From: CAWCOU01 sp963797335
GTDB taxonomy: Bacteria; Pseudomonadota; Gammaproteobacteria; JAURND01
Assembly: GCA_963797335.1 (NCBI GenBank)
Contig: CAWCOU010000006.1
Span: 372,001-436,000, forward strand
Reading direction: 5' to 3'
Length of the DNA stretch: 64,000 nucleotides
Part shown: positions 34,450-43,821 of the stretch, in pieces
Numbering within the stretch: position 1 is the first letter of the stretch
Layout: the number at the start of each line of letters is the position of its first letter
Translations under genes and position numbers: made by a program
The notes under the pieces: generated by a model
What the model was told of the DNA's origin: nothing
The model's database searches: none
The model's input: only the letters and a program-made list of their open reading frames with translations

Positions 34450-35871
34450 TTATTTCGAGCGCGCTTGATAATGTTTAAACAGTATCTCGGCGATGCAGCA
34501 AGTGACTCGTTTGCCAGCGGGGATGTCTAAAAATTCATTGGGGCCGTGGGCATTGGAGTGCGGGCCTAATACGCCGGTGATGACGAATTGAGCGCGGGGG
34601 AATTTCTCACCCAACATATGCATAAACGGAATTGAGCCACCTTCACCCCAAGATATGGCTGGTTTACCGAAATAGGTTTGTGAGGCCTGTTGAATGGCAT
34701 CTGCTAACCAATTTTGTAATAGCGGGGCGTTCCAACCGCTGGATTGTTTGGTGATGGTGAAACTGATCTTGGCGTGATACGGCGGGTTGGCTTCCAAGGT
34801 CTTTTTTAAGGCCTGCGCAGCACGTTGCGGGTCGCAACCAGGAGGTATGCGCAAAGATAGCATGGCTTGGGTTTGAGGGCGCAAGACATTGCCGGCATTT
34901 TGCAAGCTGGGAATGTTATCCACACCGGTAATTTCTAAAGCGGAACGCCAAGTTCGATTTAAAATCATTTCTTCCAGTGGCTCGTTCGTCGGTTTTGCAT
35001 CTGCTATCCATGGGTACTCTTTCCAAACCTCGTCACCTAGTACTTCGCTGGTTTGTTTTACTTCTTTCACACGTTCCTTAGGAATATCGACGTGAAATTC
35101 ATCTAACAATATTCGGCCGGTTTTTTCTTCTTCGACTCGGCTCAACAGTTCCCGTAGGATGCGAAAACTGGAAGGCACTACGCCGCCGGCAGCACCTGAG
35201 TGCACGCCTTCGGTTAAAATTTCTACGGATAAAACGCCCGCGATTAAGCCTCGCAAAGAGCAGGTGGTCCAAAACTGATCGTAGTTCCCCATACCGGAAT
35301 CCAGACAAATGACGATATCGGGTTCACCAATGGCATCGGCGAGGTGATCCATATAAAAAGGTAAATCATAGCTGCCGCTTTCCTCAGAGGCTTCTATCAC
35401 CACTAAACAGCGGCCGTGCGGCAGGTTTTGTTGTTTTAAGGCTTTAATGGCGGTTAACGCGGCGAACACAGCGTAACCGTCATCTGCTCCGCCCCGGCCG
35501 TATAATCGGTTGTTTTTCAACACGGGTTGCCATGGCGATAAACCATCATTCCATCCAGTCATTTCCGGTTGTTTATCCAAATGACCGTATAGCAATACGG
35601 TTTCTGACAATTGACCCGGGATGTCGATCAGGATCAGCGGCGTACGACCGGCAAGACCGTGCACCGTTAATTCCAATCCGGGTATTTCTTGTTCACGACA
35701 CCATGCCGCGATTAAATCAACGGCTCGATGCAAATAGCCATTTTGCTGCCAATCGGGATCGAAAGCCGGGGATTTGCAGGGAATAGCGATATACTGACTT
35801 AAGGCGGGAATAATGGATTCATCCCACTGATGGTCGATAAACTTTTTTATTTGGCTACTATCAAAAGACAT
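34450..35871 (-). CDS. M20-family metallopeptidase (dipeptidase type)
   Basis: A 473-residue zinc peptidase. Metal and catalytic motifs: LLYGHLDKQPE (His, catalytic Asp), YGRGGADDGY (bridging Asp), and EASEESGS (general-base Glu and metal Glu), with the dimerisation domain in between. Related to the ArgE/DapE/CNDP-type dipeptidases. Probably cytosolic (no signal peptide), used to recover amino acids from peptides. The exact substrate is unknown. Confidence 0.88.
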   Translation of the reverse strand: MSFDSSQIKKFIDHQWDESIIPALSQYIAIPCKSPAFDPDWQQNGYLHRAVDLIAAWCREQEIPGLELTVHGLAGRTPLILIDIPGQLSETVLLYGHLDKQPEMTGWNDGLSPWQPVLKNNRLYGRGGADDGYAVFAALTAIKALKQQNLPHGRCLVVIEASEESGSYDLPFYMDHLADAIGEPDIVICLDSGMGNYDQFWTTCSLRGLIAGVLSVEILTEGVHSGAAGGVVPSSFRILRELLSRVEEEKTGRILLDEFHVDIPKERVKEVKQTSEVLGDEVWKEYPWIADAKPTNEPLEEMILNRTWRSALEITGVDNIPSLQNAGNVLRPQTQAMLSLRIPPGCDPQRAAQALKKTLEANPPYHAKISFTITKQSSGWNAPLLQNWLADAIQQASQTYFGKPAISWGEGGSIPFMHMLGEKFPRAQFVITGVLGPHSNAHGPNEFLDIPAGKRVTCCIAEILFKHYQARSK

Positions 35872-35900
35872 GTTTATTTATTCTCCACTGAACATCGATG

Positions 35901-38045
35901 TTACTGAAGGAATTGGTGTAACAATTGGCCGGCACGTCCGCGGATCAGGGGATGCTCACCTCCGGCAGGGGCGCCGAGCAAACGTTCTTGTAAACGTTGA
36001 CCGACGCTACCTTTTAATAGTTCCTCCGCTAATGCGCGTAAATCCGGAGTGATAATGGGTTTGCTAAAAGTTCCCGTCACTTGGATCGGTATTTGCAGAT
36101 TGTTTTCCCGCACTACTCCAGACTGTTTGCCTGCCGCATTTAAATGATAATCGAGACCTTGGCTCACTAAGTTCGCCGTGCCATGGCCGGTAATTTTGAA
36201 TTGGTCGGAATCGATTAACAAATCGTTATTACTAAAGACTCCGTTTTTGAAAATCCCTGAGGCATTAAAGACGCCGAAATCGGTCTTATTGTCGGCAGGT
36301 TTGGCAGGGATAGGTTCTTTGCGCACCAGTGCTTTAATTCGTTGCAATTCGTAAGGCACATTGATACCCAGCATGGCGCCATTCTTCACATTTAATTGCA
36401 GGGTACCATCCAAGCTGCGTAGCATCGCTTCTTTGCCCTCCCCTTGCAAAATAAGGTGAGTGTTCACATCCGCCGTACCCGTTAATTTATCCGAGCGAGT
36501 TAACTGGTTGATTTGGATATTGCTGAGTTTTTCATCGAGTGTGTAACGAGGCGTATTGCCTTGAAAATCGATTCGCACTTGTCCTTCGGATGAACCCTGA
36601 TAGGCCTTGGCTCGCAAGGGTATAATTTGCGCAGTGCCATTAATCAGCGCGAAACGGGCATAGACGTCCGTTAAATGGGTTTCAGCAATAGTCAGTGTGC
36701 TAATCTGCACTGCGCCGGTCACGGTCGCTTTGCGCAGAGCAGCGTAATTGCTTGGACTTTGCTTTGTGGCAACAGCAGTAGTAGCCGTCACCGGTGTGAT
36801 TGGTTTGCTATCATTTGCTGGCGTCGATTTAGGCGGCAGATAACGATCCAGATTTAATTGGTTAATGCCCAGGTCAATGCTCATCACCCACTTAGAAATA
36901 TCCGATACGACGACACGGCCTTGCCAAGCAGAGTCATCGATATGGCCTTGCATATTCGTTAACTGCACGCTATTCGATGTTCCTGTCACATCGGCAGTCA
37001 AAGCGGCGCGCTGCAGTGCTGCTGGATCTTCGGTATGCACGGGTTTATCCATGCTCTGCAAAAAGTTTTTTAAATTAAATTCGGGAATAACGATATGCCC
37101 TTGGTAATTGAGTTTTCCGAGGGTACTGGTTGCTTGTAGATTTAGCTGAGCGTTTAAACTACCGGCTTGAAGTGTCGCATTCGTTAAAGCGGCGCTGAAT
37201 GGCTTGAAACCAACGACGATATTATCGGCCGTTAATGCCATATCCGGCCATTTCTTACCGGAAAATTGGCCGCCAAATCGTGGGCTTTCAAACGTAATCG
37301 TGTCTTGTTGCTGGTTAAAAGACACTTTGCCATTAAACGAAAAATGACCAGATAGGCCACCTGGCGCATTATTTTGCAAGTTGTATTGCAGGCTGAGTAT
37401 AAAAGGTTTTGTTTCGCTGATATTCTCTGCCTTCAGTTGCAGATTGCTGATCTGCACATCCTGATTTTTCTGTTCGTCTACCCAATGGACATTGGCATTA
37501 TCAATCACCACGCCTGCTAAGCTGATTTCTTTGAACTGGAAGGACTTGCTGATTTTGTTTGTCTCGCTGGAGCTATTGGGTGGGGTAGTTACCGTTGTGG
37601 TTGTGGACTGTTGGTCTGAGCTGCGCTGCGCATTATTTTTCTTGAGCAGGTCTTCAAAATTGGTCTGCCCTTGTTTGTTTTTGGCGAGATTTGCGATGAC
37701 ATCCTTTAGTATGACGGTGCCAATTTCAATTCGCTTTGAAAATAAGGGCAGCAGCTTAACCCTGACATCTGCTTCGCCCACTTGTAGGAAAGTGTCTTGC
37801 GGTTGAAACCCGGGCGCGTTACTGATGCGCACTTGATGAATGCGTACTCCTAACCAGGGGAAAACAGAGTCTTCAATTGGACCGTTGATCACCAAATCTC
37901 GCCCGGTGGCTTTTTTAAAATTACTGCTGATTTGTTCTTTGTAACGATTGGGGTCTATGAATGTTTTTAAAGCGAATGCCGCAATGACCGCCAAAACAAT
38001 TAAGATGATGACGAGAACTAACAGTATTTTAAAAAATTTTTTCAT
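35901..38045 (-). CDS. AsmA-family protein
   Basis: A 714-residue protein anchored by one N-terminal helix (ILLVLVIILIVLAVIAAFAL), followed by the AsmA N-terminal signature (FIDPNRYKEQI, then ATGRDLVINGPIEDSVFPWL). The C-terminal AsmA_2 part contains LTGTADVNTHLILQGEGKEA and DGTLQLNVKNGAMLGINV. Family members are bridge-like inner-membrane proteins thought to affect lipid transport to the outer membrane. A Ser/Thr-rich linker lies around residue 150. It is 29 bases from the M20 peptidase gene, same strand. Confidence 0.9.
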   Translation of the reverse strand: MKKFFKILLVLVIILIVLAVIAAFALKTFIDPNRYKEQISSNFKKATGRDLVINGPIEDSVFPWLGVRIHQVRISNAPGFQPQDTFLQVGEADVRVKLLPLFSKRIEIGTVILKDVIANLAKNKQGQTNFEDLLKKNNAQRSSDQQSTTTTVTTPPNSSSETNKISKSFQFKEISLAGVVIDNANVHWVDEQKNQDVQISNLQLKAENISETKPFILSLQYNLQNNAPGGLSGHFSFNGKVSFNQQQDTITFESPRFGGQFSGKKWPDMALTADNIVVGFKPFSAALTNATLQAGSLNAQLNLQATSTLGKLNYQGHIVIPEFNLKNFLQSMDKPVHTEDPAALQRAALTADVTGTSNSVQLTNMQGHIDDSAWQGRVVVSDISKWVMSIDLGINQLNLDRYLPPKSTPANDSKPITPVTATTAVATKQSPSNYAALRKATVTGAVQISTLTIAETHLTDVYARFALINGTAQIIPLRAKAYQGSSEGQVRIDFQGNTPRYTLDEKLSNIQINQLTRSDKLTGTADVNTHLILQGEGKEAMLRSLDGTLQLNVKNGAMLGINVPYELQRIKALVRKEPIPAKPADNKTDFGVFNASGIFKNGVFSNNDLLIDSDQFKITGHGTANLVSQGLDYHLNAAGKQSGVVRENNLQIPIQVTGTFSKPIITPDLRALAEELLKGSVGQRLQERLLGAPAGGEHPLIRGRAGQLLHQFLQ

Positions 38046-38097
38046 AGGATGAACCCCAGAAGTAGCTGTTTATGTAATATCTTTAACTCTAAAGAGT

Positions 38098-38171
38098 TGG
38101 AGCGGGTGATGGGAATCGAACCCACGCTATCAGCTTGGGAAGCTGAAGTTCTACCATTGAACTACACCCGC
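38098..38171 (-). tRNA. tRNA-Gly (anticodon CCC)
   Basis: The minus strand reads GCGGGTGTAGTTCAATGGTA, then TCAGC-TTCCCAA-GCTGA (anticodon CCC), GGGTTCGATTCCC and CACCCGCTCCA with encoded CCA. All arms pair. A short inverted repeat AACTCTAAAGAGTT at 38083-38096 follows its 3' end and may be part of a terminator. Confidence 0.95.
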
Positions 38172-38189
38172 CACTTTGTTCCCTCGTCA

Positions 38190-38400
38190 CCCCGAACACT
38201 CCACGTCATCCCGAGCGCAGCGAGGGACCTCCTGAATGTGGCACGCATTAAATAATTGTAAAAAAACACATGACCTTATCTATGTTAAATATTGCGCCAC
38301 ATCCGGGAGATCCCTCGCTACGCTCGGGATGACGGTGCCAAATCCTGGAGGTCCCTCGCTACGCTCGGGATGACGTGGAGCGCTGTGGATGACGTGATGA
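38190..38400. repeat. GTCATCCCGAGCG-type inverted repeats
   Basis: CACGTCATCCCGAGCGCAGC and GAGGGACCTCCTGAATGTGG (38203-38243) meet two reverse-complement copies around 38304-38333 and 38347-38374 (CCCTCGCTACGCTCGGGATG). The unit matches that between nuoL and nuoM. It fills most of the 38172-38501 gap between tRNA-Gly and trmB; no gene is seen in that gap. Confidence 0.75.
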
Positions 38401-38501
38401 TGCGATAGCAATCTCACAGGTTTTGTGTTATTTAATCTAGAACGAAAACACGAATGCTACCTAATTAGCTTGCGAGATGCTAGCCTTATGAGATTCTGCG
38501 C

Positions 38502-39200
38502 ATGAATTCTTCTCAACCCTCCCCTGCCTACCATATTAAAAGTTTCGTTCGCCGCGAGGGGCGAATGACGCCTCGACAGCGCGTGGCTCTGGATTCGGGC
38601 AGCGAATTTTTATTGACTGTGGACCAGGGTTTATTGGACTGGTCCACGGTATTCGGCAATCACTCCCCCACTTTCCTAGAAATCGGCTTCGGCATGGGGC
38701 AGACATTGCTGGCCATGGCCCTTCGCTTTCCTGAAAGAAATTTTGTCGGTGTAGAAGTTTATCGACCTGGGGTAGGTACTTTGCTTGCGGAACTAAAGGC
38801 ACAATCAGTATCAAATGTACGCGTGTTTATGCACGACGCCGCCGTTGTCCTGCCTCAATGCATTCCCAACCACTCCTTGCACGGGGTGCAAGTTTTTTTC
38901 CCCGATCCATGGCCCAAAACCCGTCATCATAAGCGCCGATTAATTCAAACGCCGTTTGTGTCGTTGCTGGTTCAGAAGTTAATCATCGGCGGCCGAATCC
39001 ATTTAGCAACGGATTGGGAAGACTATGCTCAACACATGCGACAAACGCTGAACGAGTTAACTGAGTTGACTGACGTTGGCGATGGTAGCCGAGGTGATCG
39101 CCCCATTACCAAATACGAACGGAGAGGAGCTCTTTTGGGACACGGTATATGGGATCTTATTTTTGTGAAGCACCACGCAACTGGTGATAACGTTCGATAA
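38502..39200 (+). CDS. trmB: tRNA (guanine-N7-)-methyltransferase
   Basis: A 232-residue SAM-dependent enzyme that methylates G46 in the tRNA variable loop. Motifs: RREGRMTPRQR, FLEIGFGMGQTLL (SAM site), NFVGVEVYRPGVG, and FFPDPWPKTRHHKRRL, the family hallmark. Complete. Its last 44 bases overlap the convergent coaBC end. Confidence 0.95.
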   Translation: MNSSQPSPAYHIKSFVRREGRMTPRQRVALDSGSEFLLTVDQGLLDWSTVFGNHSPTFLEIGFGMGQTLLAMALRFPERNFVGVEVYRPGVGTLLAELKAQSVSNVRVFMHDAAVVLPQCIPNHSLHGVQVFFPDPWPKTRHHKRRLIQTPFVSLLVQKLIIGGRIHLATDWEDYAQHMRQTLNELTELTDVGDGSRGDRPITKYERRGALLGHGIWDLIFVKHHATGDNVR

Positions 39201-40374
39201 TTAAGTGCCATAAGTCTTTTGCTAATGCCTGTTTAGGCCGCAAGTCAAAAGTGCATTGCCCCTCGGACCAAAATACCTGGAGGGCATTGTTATCTGAACC
39301 AAAGCCAGCTTGGGGGTCGGAAACATCATTAGCGGCGATCATGTTTAGCTTCTTTTCGTGGAGCTTGGTGCGCGCGTGTTGCTCTAATGCTTCCGTTTCT
39401 GCTGCAAAGCCAATGGTAAACGGGGGGTTCGGTAAGGACGTGACTGCTTTTACTATATCGGGGTTGGGTATTAGCTTCAGTGTCATTCCCTCTGATCGTT
39501 TCTTGATTTTTTGCGGGGCAACCACCTCGCAATGGTAATCTGCAACTGCAGCCGCGGCAATGAAGATATCGCAGTCCTTCACTGTTGCCATAACGGCTTG
39601 ATACATTTGCTCAGCCGTGTTGATGGGGTGGCACTTGACCTTATCGGGATATGGTAGCTGCGTGGGGCCACTGATTAAGGTGACCTCCGCACCCATGGTA
39701 GCTGCTATGCCAGCTAAGGCATAGCCCATTTTTCCTGAGCTGCGATTGCCAATATAACGCACGGGATCAATCGGTTCCTGAGTGGGGCCGGCTGTGATTA
39801 GCACGCGCAGTCCTTGCCACTCAGTTTGCGAAGCATCATTGGACAAGGCAGCGATGATTTCCTGAGGTTCCCACATTCGACCTAAGCCTTCATCGCCACA
39901 AGCTTGGCTGCCCTGCCCTGGCCCTAGTATCTTGATGCCGTGCGCTTGTAACCGATGGAGGTTGGCCTGGGTAGCGTTGTTCTTCCACATCTGCTGGTTC
40001 ATTGCTGGTGCTATCCAGATAGGAGCGGCTGTGGCCAGGCATATCGTACCTAGAACATCATCGGCAAAGCCATAGGCTAGTTTTGCCATAAAATCAGCGG
40101 TGGCCGGGGCGATAAGCACCGAATCTGCCCAGCGCGCCAGGGCGATATGGTCCATGGCAAAAGCCGATTCGGGTTGATCCCAACCAGTTAGAACCGGTTG
40201 ACCCGATAAAGCTTGAAATGTCAGCGGGGCCACTAATTTTTGCGCGGATTCGGTCATCACTACCCGCACGGAAGCACCGGCATCTTGCAATCGGCGCACT
40301 AAATCCGCGCTTTTATAGGCAGCAATGCCACCGGTAACACCCAGGAGAATATGCTTGTTCTGCAAATTGGCCAT
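39157..40374 (-). CDS. coaBC: Bifunctional phosphopantothenoylcysteine decarboxylase/synthase
   Basis: A 405-residue fusion. The N-terminal CoaC half (flavin decarboxylase) has GVTGGIAAYKSADLVRRL, APATADFMAKLAYG, MNQQMW and the catalytic cysteine in ACGDEGLGRM. The C-terminal CoaB ligase half begins ITAGPTQEPIDPVRYIGNRS and contains AAVADY and KIKK. It makes 4'-phosphopantetheine from phosphopantothenate and cysteine. It lies 0.5 kb from panB, divergent, so the precursor pathway and its next steps are neighbours. Confidence 0.96.
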   Translation of the reverse strand: MANLQNKHILLGVTGGIAAYKSADLVRRLQDAGASVRVVMTESAQKLVAPLTFQALSGQPVLTGWDQPESAFAMDHIALARWADSVLIAPATADFMAKLAYGFADDVLGTICLATAAPIWIAPAMNQQMWKNNATQANLHRLQAHGIKILGPGQGSQACGDEGLGRMWEPQEIIAALSNDASQTEWQGLRVLITAGPTQEPIDPVRYIGNRSSGKMGYALAGIAATMGAEVTLISGPTQLPYPDKVKCHPINTAEQMYQAVMATVKDCDIFIAAAAVADYHCEVVAPQKIKKRSEGMTLKLIPNPDIVKAVTSLPNPPFTIGFAAETEALEQHARTKLHEKKLNMIAANDVSDPQAGFGSDNNALQVFWSEGQCTFDLRPKQALAKDLWHLIIERYHQLRGASQK

Positions 40375-40505
40375 TATCTTTCCTTAGTCGGACTCTTTAA
40401 ATCATGACAAATTAAGTAAAAGTATATAACAATTTTGTAACTACAGCGCACGTCGTCCCGCTCCCCAACTTAATCTAGGGTATGCACACATCTTTTTCAG
40501 TCAAC

Positions 40506-40743
40506 TGTGAGTGAGTATTAGATTAGGGGTTAGCACTGTAAGCCCCCTCTCCCGCGCGAGGAGTTTGGGCAAAAGCTGCAAACTTATTCGCGGGAGAGGG
40601 TTGGGGGAGAGGGTAAAGTCTCGCGCTATCCATTCGCCCTCTCCCCAACCCTCTCCCGCGAACAAGTTCAGAGCCTTTATTCAAGCCCCTCCCGCGGGAG
40701 AGGGGGTTTACAGTGCTAATTATTAATCCAGTGCCTACTCACA
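40506..40743. mobile_element. MITE-like 238-base inverted-repeat element
   Basis: The ends are imperfect inverted repeats: TGTGAGTGAGTATTAG... at 40506 and its complement ...CTACTCACA ending at 40743. Inside them a stronger arm TTAGCACTGTAA-C/G-CCCCCTCTCC (40530-40556) pairs with 40693-40719. The interior holds further CTCTCCC/GGGAGAG palindromes and no coding potential. The structure fits a miniature inverted-repeat element. It sits between divergent coaBC and panB and may carry or disrupt their promoters. Confidence 0.6.
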
Positions 40744-40895
40744 AGAAAAGGTCCATGTTCCCTGAACATATGCCCATAGCCTCTATAAATTTTATAAAAT
40801 ACGGCTTATAATAAAGCGCCATTATATGATAAATAAAGCAGCTATAGGTATTGCTGATTAATACACTCCCCCCATCCATTGGAAATTTCTACCCC

Positions 40896-41720
40896 ATGTC
40901 AAACCCATCTTCCCCTGTTACCAGCAAGCATTTGACCTTGTCAGATTTGCAGAAAATGAAAAAAAACGGTGAGAAAATCACCTGTTTGACCGCTTATGAT
41001 GCAAGCTATTCACGCCTGCTGAGCGACGCTGGTATTGATCTGTTTTTGGTCGGTGATTCGCTGGGAATGACGATTGGCGGCCATCGAACGACGGTGCCCG
41101 TCAAGATGGAGCAGATGATTTATCACACGGAAAATGTGGTGCGCGCCAACCCCCGTAGCTTGATTATGGCTGACCTACCTTTTATGAGTTACACCAATAC
41201 TCAGCAGGCCATGAACAATGCCATGCACTTAATGCAATCCGGCGCTGAGCTAGTCAAAATGGAGGGTGATGCCTGGTTACTACCCGTTGTAGCAGAGTTA
41301 ACAGAAAAAGGTGTACCCCTCTGTGTTCATTTGGGTTTAACCCCTCAATCGGTGCACAGCTTAGGCGGTTATAAAGTGCAAGGTCGCAACGCGGAACGAG
41401 CCGAACAATTGTTATCGGCGAGTATTCAATTAGAACAAGCCGGTGCCAAGTTATTAATTTTAGAATGCATCCCTTATTTGTTGGCGCAACAAATCACCCA
41501 AGCGGTGAAGATTCCCACCATTGGTATCGGAGCCGGCCCCTACTGTGATGGCCAAGTATTGGTATTGTATGACATGCTAGGTATATCACCTGGTAAGCCG
41601 CTGACGTTTGTTCGTGATTTTCTCAGGGGTCAAAACGATGGCACACAAGGCGCCATCCGTGATTATATTCGTGCCGTAAAGGATGGGACATTTCCGACGC
41701 TTGAAGAAAGTTTCGTATGA
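40896..41720 (+). CDS. panB: 3-methyl-2-oxobutanoate hydroxymethyltransferase
   Basis: PanB makes ketopantoate from alpha-ketoisovalerate, the first step of pantothenate synthesis. Motifs: KITCLTAYDASYSRLLSDAG, LVGDSLGMTIGGH, MADLPFMSY, VKMEGD, HLGLTPQS and IGIGAGPYCDGQVLV. The ATG at 40896 gives the family N-terminus; a TTG at 40851 in the same frame is less likely. The stop overlaps panC by four bases, so the operon is tightly coupled. Confidence 0.95.
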   Translation: MSNPSSPVTSKHLTLSDLQKMKKNGEKITCLTAYDASYSRLLSDAGIDLFLVGDSLGMTIGGHRTTVPVKMEQMIYHTENVVRANPRSLIMADLPFMSYTNTQQAMNNAMHLMQSGAELVKMEGDAWLLPVVAELTEKGVPLCVHLGLTPQSVHSLGGYKVQGRNAERAEQLLSASIQLEQAGAKLLILECIPYLLAQQITQAVKIPTIGIGAGPYCDGQVLVLYDMLGISPGKPLTFVRDFLRGQNDGTQGAIRDYIRAVKDGTFPTLEESFV

Positions 41721-42565
41721 ACATTTTTCATTCCATCACTGCTTTACGTGAATGGCGGCAGAATCAAGCGCAACGCATAGCTTTCGTGCCTACGATGGGT
41801 AATTTACACCCGGGCCATGTGGCATTAGTGGAAAAAGCACAAACTCTGGCTAAGCGAGTTGTGGTGAGCATTTTCGTTAATCCGCTGCAGTTTGGTCCCC
41901 AGGAAGATTTTGCGATTTATCCCAGAACCTTAGCTGCGGATGTGGAGAAATTAAAGGCCATTGGTGCGGATGCGGTATTTGCACCCACTGCCGAAGAGAT
42001 GTACCCGACCGGATTACCGCAGGCGACTGGCATTCAGGTTTCTGCCTTAGCTGAAGATTTATGCGGCAAAAGCCGTCCAGGCCATTTTGCGGGTGTAGCG
42101 ACGGTGGTGGCCAAGTTGTTCCACATTGTCCAGCCGGATATTGCGATTTTCGGTGAAAAAGATTGGCAGCAGTTTGTGATTATCCGACAGATGGTCGATG
42201 ATTTGAATTTTCCATTGCAACTCGCTTCATTTCCGACAGTGAGATTGGCAGATGGTTTAGCGATGAGTTCGCGCAATCAATTTCTAAGTGCGCAAGAACG
42301 AAATACCGCGCCTGAGTTGCAAAAAACCTTACAAACGATTCGAGAGGCCATTTTGACTGGTACGCATGAATATGAGCTTTTATGCCGTAAAGCCACGGAA
42401 GAACTGCAACGACACTCTTTTCGAGTGGATTACCTCACGGTGAGGGAACGTCACTCGTTGCGTATGCCGACTTCAGAGGATAATGAATTGATTATTCTTA
42501 CCGCTGCTTTTTTAGGGAATACACGTTTAATTGATAATACATTTGTTTCAAGACCATCACATTAG
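41717..42565 (+). CDS. panC: Pantothenate synthetase
   Basis: A 282-residue ligase joining pantoate and beta-alanine with ATP. Motifs: FVPTMGNLHPGHVALV (HIGH-like), VVSIFVNPLQFGPQEDF, GHFAGVATVVAKLF, FGEKDWQQ and MSSRNQFL (KMSxS-like). Complete. Overlaps panB and precedes panD by nine bases. Confidence 0.96.
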   Translation: MNIFHSITALREWRQNQAQRIAFVPTMGNLHPGHVALVEKAQTLAKRVVVSIFVNPLQFGPQEDFAIYPRTLAADVEKLKAIGADAVFAPTAEEMYPTGLPQATGIQVSALAEDLCGKSRPGHFAGVATVVAKLFHIVQPDIAIFGEKDWQQFVIIRQMVDDLNFPLQLASFPTVRLADGLAMSSRNQFLSAQERNTAPELQKTLQTIREAILTGTHEYELLCRKATEELQRHSFRVDYLTVRERHSLRMPTSEDNELIILTAAFLGNTRLIDNTFVSRPSH

Positions 42566-42574
42566 GATTTTTCC

Positions 42575-42955
42575 ATGTTACAAACTTTTTTAAAAGCAAA
42601 ACTACATCATGCTCGAGTCACCCATGTTGAATTAGAATACGAAGGTTCGTGCGCGATTGACAGCGACTTGTTGCAAGCCGTAGGTATTCAGGAATACGAA
42701 CAAATCCATATTTATAATTTAAATAATGGTGAACGATTTGTTACCTATGCGATAAAAGCACCGGCTGGGTCTCGTATGATTTCTGTCAATGGCGCAGCAG
42801 CGCATAAAGCCAGCATCAAGGATCGCGTGATTATTTGCGCGTATGCTTCGCTAACGGAGCAAGAATTCCTGACCCATCAACCGCAGGTTTTACGTTTGGA
42901 TGCTGGCAACAATCCTTGTCAAATGGGGCGAGAAAAAATACCGTGCCCACATTAA
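42575..42955 (+). CDS. panD: Aspartate 1-decarboxylase
   Basis: A 126-residue pyruvoyl enzyme supplying beta-alanine. The self-cleavage site Gly-Ser is in YEGSCAID (residues 22-29), and YAIKAPAGSRMISVNGAAAH and DRVIICAYA are conserved. The proenzyme cleaves itself to form the pyruvoyl cofactor. Length is normal. Its 3' end overlaps the next gene by 13 bases. Confidence 0.95.
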   Translation: MLQTFLKAKLHHARVTHVELEYEGSCAIDSDLLQAVGIQEYEQIHIYNLNNGERFVTYAIKAPAGSRMISVNGAAAHKASIKDRVIICAYASLTEQEFLTHQPQVLRLDAGNNPCQMGREKIPCPH

Positions 42956-43821
42956 CCATTATCGGTGGCGGCCAAGTAGGCAAAGCACTGGGCTATGCCT
43001 TCACCCAGCAGGCGGGGTTCACACTGCACTATGTTTTAAATCGTTCTCTGATCAGCGCCCAGCAAGCCTGCGATTTTATTGGCCAGGGTGAAGCGATTCA
43101 AGAATACACTGAATTAACCCCATCTGATGTTTACCTATTGACGGTCACTGACAGTCATATCCATCAGTGTGCTGAACATTTGGCGAATAGTGGTGTGCTG
43201 CAACCGGGCAATTTAGTCATCCACTGCAGCGGCGCTTTAACGGTTGCTGTTCTTGAGGCTGTTCAGCTGAAAGGGGCAGAGGTGGCGAGTTTACATCCGA
43301 TTAAGAGTTTCATCGATCCTGCTTTATCGGTGTCGACATTAACGGGTACTTTTTTTGGTTTAGAAGCCAGCGCAGAAGTGACTGCGCGCATGACGCCGTG
43401 GATTACCGGCATTGGCGGCCAGGTGTTACCCATCGCCACCGAACAGAAATCGTTTTATCATATTGCGCTTGTAGTTGCTTGTAATTATCTAGTGGCTCTC
43501 ACCGAAGTGGCTGTGCAATGTTTAGGTAAAACCGGTTTATCCCCTGAGTTAAGCCTCACTGCGCTTAAACCATTAATGAGCCATACGCTGGAAAATATAT
43601 TCGATCATGGCACTGCCGCTGCCTTGTCTGGCCCCATCGCCCGCGGCGATACGAAAATTGTCGCGGCGCAAATTCAAACACTGCACGAAAAAGCCCCTGA
43701 TTTCGTGACGCTTTATAAATCGTTAGGAAAAGTGGCCCTGGGGTTGACCGACACGAAAGGTCTATTATCTAGCAAAGAGATTGCTGATTTGGAGAAGTGG
43801 ATGGTTCAAGCGCAATCGTAA
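42943..43821 (+). CDS. panG: PanG-type ketopantoate reductase (DUF2520)
   Basis: The GTG at 42943 is chosen as start because the protein then begins with the Rossmann motif TIIGGGQVGKALGYAF; the frame is open further upstream. The protein (292 residues) has a Rossmann domain plus a DUF2520-type C-terminal helical domain, with SDVYLLTVTDSHI and VIHCSGAL. In Francisella a protein of this kind, PanG, replaces PanE as NADPH-dependent ketopantoate reductase. Here the operon has panB, panC and panD but no panE, so the same role is inferred. Its end overlaps the convergent Sel1 gene by 53 bases. Confidence 0.75.
   Translation: MPTLTIIGGGQVGKALGYAFTQQAGFTLHYVLNRSLISAQQACDFIGQGEAIQEYTELTPSDVYLLTVTDSHIHQCAEHLANSGVLQPGNLVIHCSGALTVAVLEAVQLKGAEVASLHPIKSFIDPALSVSTLTGTFFGLEASAEVTARMTPWITGIGGQVLPIATEQKSFYHIALVVACNYLVALTEVAVQCLGKTGLSPELSLTALKPLMSHTLENIFDHGTAAALSGPIARGDTKIVAAQIQTLHEKAPDFVTLYKSLGKVALGLTDTKGLLSSKEIADLEKWMVQAQS

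Noticed and set aside
40530..40719. Rho-independent terminator of coaBC or panB
   Set aside because: Both genes start here (divergent), there is no T-run, and the structure is far longer than a terminator.
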